Shown here piece by piece: positions 57,111-64,000 of a DNA stretch of 64,000 nucleotides. Every line of letters starts with the position of its first letter. Positions within the stretch are counted from its first letter, which is position 1. The DNA lies in assembly GCA_018896025.1 (NCBI GenBank), contig JAHIND010000001.1, positions 1-64,000 of the forward strand, in the 5' to 3' direction. The stretch is from Pseudomonadota bacterium. Lineage in GTDB: Bacteria; Desulfobacterota; Desulfarculia; Desulfarculales; Desulfarculaceae. The notes under the pieces are model-generated. The model was not told the origin of the DNA, searched no databases, and saw only the letters and a program-made list of their open reading frames with translations. Both the position numbers and the translations under genes were made by a program.

Positions 57111-57842
57111 CTACGCCACTAAAGGAAGACGGCGAACCAGGCGTATGCCGGTGGGGCTTACCTCGGCCCGCACCGCCACCAGCTCCACCCCGGCCGCCCG
57201 GGCCTGATGAAACAGACCGGCGTAGGTGGGGTCTATGTCGGTGGCCGGGCCCATGGAGGCGGCGTCGCCCCGCTGCACCACGTAGAGCATGGCCGCGTCG
57301 GCCCCCTGGGCCTTCAGCTCCATCAGGGTCCCGAAATGCTTGGCCCCCCGGGTGGTCACCGAATCCGGGAAGCGGGCCACGCCCCCCTGCACCATGGTCA
57401 CGTTCTTCACTTCCACGTACAGCGGCCCCTTGGCCCGCTCCACCACCATGTCCAGGCGGGTGTGCGCCCCCACCTTCACCTCGCGGCGCACGCTTCGGGC
57501 CCCGGCGAAAATCCTGAGCGCCCGCTCCTCGGCCGCCCGGGCGGCCAAAAAGTTGGGGGCCATGGTGTTCACCCCCACCCAGCCTTGGTTGAGGTAGATC
57601 ATCTCCCAGGTGAAGGGGGTGCGCCGGGCCGGGTTGGTGGCCCGGCTCAGGTAGACCGGGGCGTCGTCTTCCAAACAGGTCAGCATGGAGCCGGAGTTGG
57701 GGCAGTGGGCGGTGACCTGGCTGCCGTCGGTGAGGCGCACATCGGCCAAGAAGCGCTTGTAGCGCCTAATCAGGCGACCGGGCACCAGGGGCGGATCGAA
57801 CTCCAGACAGGCGCGGCGCAGGCGGACCGACGGGCGGCTCAA
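57111..57842 (-). CDS. sfsA: SfsA family protein (sugar fermentation stimulation)
   Basis: The 243-residue protein matches SfsA: FLADVRLTDGSQVTAHCPNSGSMLTCLEDDAPVYLS, TWEMIYLNQGWVGVNTMAPN and the nuclease-like core YVEVKNVTMVQGGVARFPDSVTTRGAKHFGTLMELKAQG. SfsA was named from stimulation of maltose fermentation in E. coli and has a restriction-endonuclease-like fold; its biochemical role is uncertain. TTG 57842 overlaps the stop of the upstream GH57 gene, so they are co-translated. Its place in an alpha-glucan operon fits the maltose link. Confidence 0.88.
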   Translation of the reverse strand: MSRPSVRLRRACLEFDPPLVPGRLIRRYKRFLADVRLTDGSQVTAHCPNSGSMLTCLEDDAPVYLSRATNPARRTPFTWEMIYLNQGWVGVNTMAPNFLAARAAEERALRIFAGARSVRREVKVGAHTRLDMVVERAKGPLYVEVKNVTMVQGGVARFPDSVTTRGAKHFGTLMELKAQGADAAMLYVVQRGDAASMGPATDIDPTYAGLFHQARAAGVELVAVRAEVSPTGIRLVRRLPLVA

Positions 57843-59995
57843 CTGAGTTCCATAGCCAACTGGAACTCCCACTTGCCCGCCCCGCCGGGCACCTCCCAGA
57901 TAAAAGTGAGGCTGCTGCCCTGGTAGGTGCGCTCCAGGCCGGACTCGGAGTTGGACACCGTCTCCACCGGGAAGTGCCACACCGTGGCCGCCTTGCCGGT
58001 GAACAGGCGCAGGCTGAAGCGGTCGGTGGCGTTGACCAGGCTCATCTCTCCCACCCCGGCCAGCTCCCAGGCGTGGTCCAGGGAATGGGTGTGGCCCTCA
58101 TACACCAGGTGCTTGCCTGGATCGCTGGCCGATAGCAGGGTGAAGTTCAGCTCCACGGCCAGGCGGAAGGCCGGGGTGGCCGGGTCGCTGGTGGTCAGGC
58201 GATAGGAAGCGGCCAGGCGCGGGCCCGGCCCCAGGTCGAAGCCCTTGGCCACGGTGAGCGGATAGGGACCGCCCGGCGCGAAAAGGTTGCTGGCCCGTTT
58301 CAGGCGGCACCAGGCCTCCTCGCCGTGGGCCCCGCTTTCCACCAGGGCGTAGCGCCCGGTGACCAGGTCGCCCCACTCGCCGTAATCGGGCTTCTGGAAT
58401 TTTTCCAGGTCCGCCTTGGGGGCCAGCAGATGGTCCTGGAAGCAAGCCCGGTCGTACCAGTCGTAGATCAGGTAGTTCTCCAGGCCTTCTTCCTTGAAGG
58501 CCACCCGGTCGTGGATGGAGGCCACGCCCTCGGCCTCGCAGGCCGGGGCCGCCTCCTCCTGGGCCTCGGCCGCCTGCACCAGCTTTTGGTGGTAGGCCTC
58601 GAAGCGCCGGGTGAGGGTGTCGGCCAGGTTGAAGCGCTGGGCCCTTAGGTCCAACACGCTGATGGAGCCGCCGTAGGCCGGGTGCACCACCGCGTCCAGG
58701 GCCGGGCCCGACAGCACCACCTCGTCGTTGCTGTCGCGGTCCAGGTCGGCCACCGCGCAGGCGGCCCAGGGGCGCTCGCCGTGCTCTTGCCGGTCCAGAA
58801 TGTCCTCGGCGGCGATGAGGTGCTCATGCACCGCCTGGCGTAGGTGACCCAGGTAGAGCCCGCCGAACAGGCCGTGCCAGTAGGCGCAGTTGCACTGGGC
58901 CTGCATCAGGTGGTCGCGGGCCTGGTCCTTGTCGCCGGCCGCGGCCACCTTGTCGCTCACCCAGAGCATGCGCTTGTGCATGAGGTTGGACTCGCGGTAC
59001 TTGATCAGGAAATTGTCCCACTGGCCGCCGCGCAAAAAGCGGCGCATCTTTTCGAAGCGCCCCTCCTCTTGCAGCTCGTGGATGATGTCCTCCAGCTCGG
59101 CGCTGGCCTCGGCGGGCAGGGCCCAGGTGAGCATCTCTTCATAAGAGGCGGTGGGCGGGTAGACCCGCCCGCTGGCCGGGTGGGTAGCCATAAAGTCGCT
59201 GGGCGTGGTGGTGGACAGCCAGTCGGAGGCCTCCAAAATCTTCTCGAAGAACTTCACCAGCCAACCCTTGCCGAAGACCCACTCCCAGGTCTCGGGCCAC
59301 AGGCCGAACTTCTCCATGTCGTCGCCGTAGGTGGCGCAGGTGGGCCCGTGGGCGGCGTAGGCCCGGCCCAGGAAATCCACGGTGCGCGCGGGCTCCTGGA
59401 AGGGAATGGTGTAGCGCAGCTCCTTGTTGGTGGGAAACAGGGCCAGGGTGTGGCCCTCGCGCTCGGTGAGGTGGTAGCCGAACATGTCCTTGGCGGCCAG
59501 CCCGGCGTAATAGAAGTGGGTGTCGTCCACCAGGGTGTAGCCCAGGCCCGCCGGGGCCAGCTTGGCGGGCAGGGAAGGCTCCCAGATGCGCTCGGCCAGC
59601 CAAAAGCCCTTGGGCTCCTGGTTGAAGATTTGGCGGGTGGCCTGGTTCATCATGGCCATCTGGTCCAGAGCGTCCCGGGCGGGGATGGAGGCCAACAGCG
59701 GCTCGTAGAACCCGCCGGAGAGCATCTCCACCTGGCCCCGGTCCACCAGCCCGGCCACGGTCTCGACGAGGTCGCGGTTGTTGGCCAGCATGTACTGCAA
59801 AAGCGGCCCGGAAAAATGCAGACCGCAGCGTATCTCCGGATAGGCGGCCAGGGCCTGCACCACCGGCTGGTAGCACTCGGCCACTGCCTTGGCCAGCACC
59901 CAGGGGAAGTTGCCCACCGGCTGGTGGGCGTGCAGCACCATCAAAAGGTTCATCTTGCCGCTTTGGGCAGTGGGCGCATCGCTCATGTGGCTCAC
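57839..59995 (-). CDS. GH57 alpha-amylase / 4-alpha-glucanotransferase
   Basis: The 718-residue enzyme starts with the GH57 signature MVLHAHQPVGNFPWVL and has FHFS-type GLHFSGPLL, GGFYEPLL and WLAERIWEPSLP, the region that holds the GH57 catalytic Glu. The C-terminal half (about 380-718) resembles the DUF1925/DUF1926 beta domains of 4-alpha-glucanotransferases. No signal peptide, so it acts on intracellular glycogen or maltodextrins. GTG 59995 overlaps the upstream GH57 stop (GTGA). Confidence 0.88.
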   Translation of the reverse strand: MSHMSDAPTAQSGKMNLLMVLHAHQPVGNFPWVLAKAVAECYQPVVQALAAYPEIRCGLHFSGPLLQYMLANNRDLVETVAGLVDRGQVEMLSGGFYEPLLASIPARDALDQMAMMNQATRQIFNQEPKGFWLAERIWEPSLPAKLAPAGLGYTLVDDTHFYYAGLAAKDMFGYHLTEREGHTLALFPTNKELRYTIPFQEPARTVDFLGRAYAAHGPTCATYGDDMEKFGLWPETWEWVFGKGWLVKFFEKILEASDWLSTTTPSDFMATHPASGRVYPPTASYEEMLTWALPAEASAELEDIIHELQEEGRFEKMRRFLRGGQWDNFLIKYRESNLMHKRMLWVSDKVAAAGDKDQARDHLMQAQCNCAYWHGLFGGLYLGHLRQAVHEHLIAAEDILDRQEHGERPWAACAVADLDRDSNDEVVLSGPALDAVVHPAYGGSISVLDLRAQRFNLADTLTRRFEAYHQKLVQAAEAQEEAAPACEAEGVASIHDRVAFKEEGLENYLIYDWYDRACFQDHLLAPKADLEKFQKPDYGEWGDLVTGRYALVESGAHGEEAWCRLKRASNLFAPGGPYPLTVAKGFDLGPGPRLAASYRLTTSDPATPAFRLAVELNFTLLSASDPGKHLVYEGHTHSLDHAWELAGVGEMSLVNATDRFSLRLFTGKAATVWHFPVETVSNSESGLERTYQGSSLTFIWEVPGGAGKWEFQLAMELS

Positions 59996-62370
59996 AGATC
60001 CAGGTTGAGGCGGCGGCCCAGGGCGGCCGAGCCGGGAGTTAGATTTTCCCGGCCCTCGCGTTGGGCCAGGCCGAAGATGATGTTTTGGGCCTGCCAGAGG
60101 TTGGGGTCAAGCTCCAGGGCGTCGCTGAGGTCCAGGATGGCTCCGGCTCGCTCCAGGGCCTGGGCGTTGTCTGGGTCGGCGGCCAGGGCGGCCACCTCGG
60201 CGCTGAGCGCCTCCTCCACCGCCCGGTTCACCCGGGGGCCCTCCAGGTCCAGGCCCAACTCGCGGGCCTGGGAGACTATCTCCCCCAGACGGCCGGGGCT
60301 CAGGGCGCGCGAATCGCCCGTGAGCAGTTGGATAAGCTCACCGGCCAAGACCGCCGAGGCCAGGGCCTCGAACAGCTTGGGCCGGGGCACGTTGATCCCC
60401 TGCAAAAAGCGCATGGTGTCGCGGTGGGTGTCGTAGAGGTTGCGGGCCAGGTCGAACTCGCTGGTCAGGGTGCGGCGGAGCATCTCCTTGGCCAGGGAGC
60501 GGCGGCCTTCCAGGAACAGGTCGCCCAGGGCGAAGGCCTCGCCGCCCAGGCTCTTGGCCAGCAGCTCCCTGAGGCCCCGCTGGTCCAGCATGCGCAACAG
60601 CGGCTCCACCGGCTGCTCCAGGGAAACGGGGTCCCAGTCGCCTGGGTCGTAGGCCACCTGGGCCAAAAACTCGTGGCCGCCGGGGTGCAGGGCCGCGTAG
60701 ATGAGCTGGTGGGGGCGGTTCAGGCGCCGGTGGGTGACCGTGAGCTTGCCCCAGCTCAAATCCAGGCCCAGGTTGGAGCGGTGGCGGTGGCCGCTGGAGA
60801 CCAGGTCGTAGACGAACAGCTCCTCGGGGGGAGGCTCCTCGCCCATGACCCCGCTGATGGCCGCGTGGGCCGCCACCCGGCGCGGCCCCACCTTGGCCGG
60901 GGCCACCCGCCGACGCCAGATGTCGGCCCCGTCGCCCTCGCCGGGCTGGTTGCTGCGGGCCTTGGCCAGGACGGCGGTCATCTGTTCTTCCCAGCCCCCG
61001 CCGTCCAGCTCGCCGGCCAGTTGCAGGGCCCGGGCGGCGAAGCGCAGGTTTTGCACCGCCTCGATGCCCGCCAGGTCGTCGAAGAACCAGGCGCAGCTGG
61101 TGGCCGCGAAAAGGCCCCAGCGCTGGCTCTCCATGAGCATGAGCACCCGCACCTGCTCCTCGGGGCTCAACTCGTGGGACTGGTGATCGCCCAGGAACTT
61201 TTGGCGCGCCTGCTGGCCGTAGTCCAGGATCAGGTTCACATAAGCGTCACGCGCGGCCCAGGGGTCTTTCAACAGGCGGCCGCCCTCGTACTCCAGCAGC
61301 CCGGCCAGGCGCTCCAGGATATGGTCCACCGCCTGGCGCAGGGGCGCGCGCCAGGCCTGGTTCCAGCCCCGCCCGGGGTCCAGGGCGCAGCCGCAATCGC
61401 TCCTCCAGCGCTCCACCCCGTGGGGGCAGGACCAGGAGGAGTTCTCCACGATCTTGGCCTCCCACACCGGCGGGTGGGTCGCCAAATAGGCGGCCGGGTT
61501 GGTCAACTGAACCTCGGGGTCCTGCTCCAGGCGGTTGAGGGCGAAGGCCAGGGCCATCTCCCCGAAGCGGTGGTGATGGCCGTAGGACTCGCCGTCGGTG
61601 GCCAAAAGCAGCAGGGAGTCGGCGGCGGCGGGCAGGGATTCCTTGATGCGCGCGGCGAAGCGGGCCCCGTCGTCCAGAAGGCCCTCGAAGGCCACTCCCC
61701 GGCTCAGCGGCCCCTGGTAGAAGAACACCGCGATGTCCCCCGCCGGAGTGGCCACCCGGTAGGGCCGGGAGCCGTCCACCGCCCCAGGGCCCATCTTTTG
61801 CCAGTCCCCACCGCCGGGCGGGCGCACCGCTTGGGCCTGGCTGGGGGCCAGGATGGTGAACTTGAGGCCCTCGGCGGCCATCAGCTCCAGGGATTCGGAG
61901 TCCACCGCGGTCTCTGCCAGCCACATGCCCTCGGGTTCGCGGCCGAAGTGGTGCCGGAAATCGCGGATGCCCCAGCGGATCTGGGTCAGCTTGTCCCGGC
62001 GGGTGGCCAGGGGCATGATCAGGTGGTTGTAGACTTGGGCCATGGCGTTGCCGTGGCCCAAGCGCTGGGCGCTGAGCTGGTCCGCTTCCCGGAGGGCCTG
62101 GACCATCTCCGGGGCTTCCTTGGCCACCCAGTCCAGAAGAGTGGGGCCGAAGTTGAAGGAGATGCTCTCGTAGTTGTTGACGATGCTCTCTATCTTGCCC
62201 GCCGGGTTGAGCACCCTGGCCGCGGCGTTGGGCGCGTAGCATTCGGCGGTGACCCGCTCGTTCCAGTCATGGAAGGGCGCGGCGCTGTCTTGCACCTCCA
62301 CCGCCTCCAGCCAGGGATTCTCCCGTGGCGGCTGATAGAAGTGCCCGTGGATGCACACAAATTTTCCCAT
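59992..62370 (-). CDS. GH57 glycoside hydrolase with DUF3536
   Basis: This 792-residue protein has an N-terminal GH57-like domain (VCIHGHFYQPPRENPWLE, NFGPTLLDWV, WLAETAVDSESLELMA, LLATDGESYGHHHRFGEMAL) and a long C-terminal DUF3536 region (about 400-750, with RVLMLMESQRWGLFAATSCAWFFDDL). These cytoplasmic proteins accompany glycogen-metabolism genes, but their exact activity is not established to my knowledge. ATG 62370 is followed directly by the standard GKFVCIHGH start. First gene of the operon with the glucanotransferase and sfsA. Confidence 0.87.
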   Translation of the reverse strand: MGKFVCIHGHFYQPPRENPWLEAVEVQDSAAPFHDWNERVTAECYAPNAAARVLNPAGKIESIVNNYESISFNFGPTLLDWVAKEAPEMVQALREADQLSAQRLGHGNAMAQVYNHLIMPLATRRDKLTQIRWGIRDFRHHFGREPEGMWLAETAVDSESLELMAAEGLKFTILAPSQAQAVRPPGGGDWQKMGPGAVDGSRPYRVATPAGDIAVFFYQGPLSRGVAFEGLLDDGARFAARIKESLPAAADSLLLLATDGESYGHHHRFGEMALAFALNRLEQDPEVQLTNPAAYLATHPPVWEAKIVENSSWSCPHGVERWRSDCGCALDPGRGWNQAWRAPLRQAVDHILERLAGLLEYEGGRLLKDPWAARDAYVNLILDYGQQARQKFLGDHQSHELSPEEQVRVLMLMESQRWGLFAATSCAWFFDDLAGIEAVQNLRFAARALQLAGELDGGGWEEQMTAVLAKARSNQPGEGDGADIWRRRVAPAKVGPRRVAAHAAISGVMGEEPPPEELFVYDLVSSGHRHRSNLGLDLSWGKLTVTHRRLNRPHQLIYAALHPGGHEFLAQVAYDPGDWDPVSLEQPVEPLLRMLDQRGLRELLAKSLGGEAFALGDLFLEGRRSLAKEMLRRTLTSEFDLARNLYDTHRDTMRFLQGINVPRPKLFEALASAVLAGELIQLLTGDSRALSPGRLGEIVSQARELGLDLEGPRVNRAVEEALSAEVAALAADPDNAQALERAGAILDLSDALELDPNLWQAQNIIFGLAQREGRENLTPGSAALGRRLNLDL

Positions 62371-62518
62371 AATTCCCGCTGGCTCTCCTTGGACCCGGTG
62401 TGGGCCCATGTTTTGTATAATAGTAGCTTATAGCATGCCCGGTGCCAGAAAAAGCTAAGCCGCCAGGCACGCGGAGACCCTGCCGGGACCACCGCGCCGC
62501 CTGGGGAAGGAATCAGCC

Positions 62519-63946
62519 TTGGAGCCTTATCATCCCAGCACCGCCTACCGCCGCCACAGCATGGGCGGCGGCATCATGGACTGGGCCAACCAGCCCTGGC
62601 CTTTCAAGCGCTACCCCTACGCCACCCCCCAGGCCCTGGACGACCCAAGTCCCCTCCAGGCCGAATTTTGGCCCGCCCTGCTGGCCTGGCCTCCCGCGCC
62701 GGAGGTGGCGGCCCCGCCCCTGGACCAGGCGGGCCTGGCCGGGCTCCTGGCCCTGGCCGCCGGGCTCACCGCCCAGGACCAAAGTGGCGCCTATCTGCGC
62801 TCCCCGGCCAGCGCCGGGGCCCTGTACCCGGCGGAGCTTTATTTCAGCGCCTCGGGCCTGGGCTGGCTGGCCGACGGCCTGTGGCACTACGCGCCCGAGG
62901 CCGGCGCGCCGCGCCTCATACGGCCCGGCAACCTGGCTGGAGCCGCCGCCGAGGTGCTGGGCGGCCCGCCCAGTGAGCTGAACTTTTTCATCACCGCCCT
63001 GCTCTGGCGCAGCATCTGGAAATACCGCACCCGGGCCTGGCGCTACTGCCTTTTGGACGGCGGCCACCTGCTGGCCTGCCTGGAGCTGGCCCTGGCCGCC
63101 CGCGGCCTGGCGCAGCGCCTGTGCCTGGACCCGGCCATGGGCGGCGGCAAGCTCCTGGGCCTGGCCCCGGAGCGCGAGGTCCTGCTGGCCGGGGTGAGCG
63201 CCGGCGCGGCGGTGGAAAACGGCGGCCCGGCCCGGCCCCCGGCCTGGCAGCCGCCCCGCGAGGAGCCGCTGTCGGTCAGGGAGGAAAGCGACCCGGACAT
63301 CGTGGCCGCCGCCGCCCTGGGCGGCAGCGACACCCCCGGCCCGGCCTTGCAGTGGCCCGGCGACCCCGTCCCTCGGGGAGCCCTGCGACTGAGGCCCGCC
63401 CCTCCCAAGGACGGCCCGTCCCTGGGGCGAGTGATGCAGGCCCGGCGCTCGCGGCGCAACTTCATGCCCCAGGGCCTCAGTGCCGGCCAAACCGCCCTGC
63501 TTTTGGCCGCCGCCCTGCCCGAGGCCGGGCCGCTGGGGGCCACGGTGCTTTTGGGAGCGGGCGGAGAGGTGCCCGCCGGGGTCTATGGCTACCACCCCGG
63601 CAAGAAGACCCTGTCTATGCAGGAGCCCCAGGACCGGCGGCTCCGGGCGGCGCGGGCCTGCCTGGACCAGGCCTGGGTGGGCCGGGCCGCCCTGAACCTG
63701 GTGCTGTGGGCCGATCCCAAGCGGCTGGCCCAGACCGCCGGGGAGCGGGGCTACGCCCAGGCCATGCTGGCCGCCGGGCGGGCCGGGCAGCGGCTGTATT
63801 TGGCCGCCACCGCCCTGGGCATGGGCTGCTGCGGGGTGGGGGCCTTTTACGACGACGAGCTGGCCGCCGCCGCCGAGCTTCCCCCCGGAGCCTGGCCCCT
63901 GTACCTCATCGCCGCCGGGCCGGTGAAGGGCGGTCCCCAAATCTAG
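62519..63946 (+). CDS. SagB/ThcOx-type tandem nitroreductase
   Basis: The 475-residue protein has two nitroreductase-fold halves (about 85-240 and 295-470). The N-terminus YHPSTAYRRHSMGGGIMDWANQPWPFKRYP is typical of SagB-family proteins; SPASAGALYPAELY and RRSRRNFMPQGLSAGQTALLL mark the FMN-binding halves. SagB proteins oxidise azolines in bacteriocin maturation, but many stand-alone tandem copies in environmental bacteria have no assigned substrate. No SagC/D or precursor peptide is seen here. Start is TTG 62519, with GGAAGGA about 7 nt upstream. Confidence 0.85.
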   Translation: MEPYHPSTAYRRHSMGGGIMDWANQPWPFKRYPYATPQALDDPSPLQAEFWPALLAWPPAPEVAAPPLDQAGLAGLLALAAGLTAQDQSGAYLRSPASAGALYPAELYFSASGLGWLADGLWHYAPEAGAPRLIRPGNLAGAAAEVLGGPPSELNFFITALLWRSIWKYRTRAWRYCLLDGGHLLACLELALAARGLAQRLCLDPAMGGGKLLGLAPEREVLLAGVSAGAAVENGGPARPPAWQPPREEPLSVREESDPDIVAAAALGGSDTPGPALQWPGDPVPRGALRLRPAPPKDGPSLGRVMQARRSRRNFMPQGLSAGQTALLLAAALPEAGPLGATVLLGAGGEVPAGVYGYHPGKKTLSMQEPQDRRLRAARACLDQAWVGRAALNLVLWADPKRLAQTAGERGYAQAMLAAGRAGQRLYLAATALGMGCCGVGAFYDDELAAAAELPPGAWPLYLIAAGPVKGGPQI

Positions 63947-64000
63947 GGTGCCTCGGCATCTTGTGCGTAAAAAAACAACCCTTTACATGCACCCAGCCTG
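63947..64000. other. Window end, no feature
   Basis: 54 nt after the nitroreductase stop; an A-run (63969-63975) but no hairpin or reading frame can be supported. Confidence 0.5.

Noticed and set aside
60061..62433. Long + strand reading frame (790 codons) opposite the DUF3536-GH57 gene
   Set aside because: Antisense shadow; the minus strand has unmistakable GH57 motifs and operon overlaps.

Overview
The window reads as a chromosomal segment of a GC-rich, strictly anaerobic, probably sulfate-reducing bacterium of the Desulfobacterota (Desulfarculus-like is my best guess; this rests on gene content only). Supporting genes are a Tmc-like tetraheme cytochrome c3 complex, a second heterodisulfide-reductase-like membrane module, a ferredoxin-dependent 2-oxoacid oxidoreductase, rubrerythrin, thiol peroxidase and a set of type III CoA-transferases. 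I annotate 59 protein genes. I saw no rRNA, tRNA or CRISPR.

Layout. 1-130 is the tail of an IS481-type transposase. 311-1700 holds small envelope proteins (DUF3047, a Cys-rich peptide, a lipoprotein). 2013-15576 is a catabolic island for an unidentified organic acid: acyl-CoA ligase, DUF169 protein, hot-dog hydratase, two CaiB/BaiF CoA-transferases, a TRAP transporter (dctMQP), a GntR/FCD regulator, a second DUF169 protein and a divergent molybdopterin oxidoreductase. 15837-19982 has a DUF6125-like protein, a MazE/AbrB-Doc toxin-antitoxin pair with a clear promoter/operator, a TetR regulator, a SpoIIAA-like protein, thiol peroxidase and a rubrerythrin with a Fur-like box on its promoter. 20081-30492 carries an SDR/DUF2867 protein, a TolC-type channel, two lipoproteins, cysE-cysK, a TPR protein, a YhhN protein and an FUSC-type membrane protein.

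30493-37152 contains the ammonium module amtB-glnK behind a convincing sigma-54 promoter, then TauE/SafE, CaCA exchanger, YjbQ, lipoproteins and an ExeA-like ATPase. 37487-47135 has a PAS histidine kinase, a solute-binding lipoprotein translationally linked to korAB, a beta-propeller protein, and hdrB with a large cytochrome b/heme c/4x[4Fe-4S] fusion. 47446-55430 holds PfpI, TrmB, TruD, photolyase divergent from a DUF523-DUF1722 protein, and the tmcC-tmcB-tmcA operon. 55862-63946 has a diguanylate cyclase, an alpha-glucan operon (two GH57 enzymes and sfsA) and a SagB-type tandem nitroreductase.

The least expected feature is a dispersed palindromic repeat of about 122 bp. There are 11 full copies and 4 partial ones. 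Its central hairpin and outer stem covary between copies, and the same end of the element usually sits 1-6 nt after a stop codon on the matching strand. I do not recognise the family; it is the best candidate here for something undescribed.
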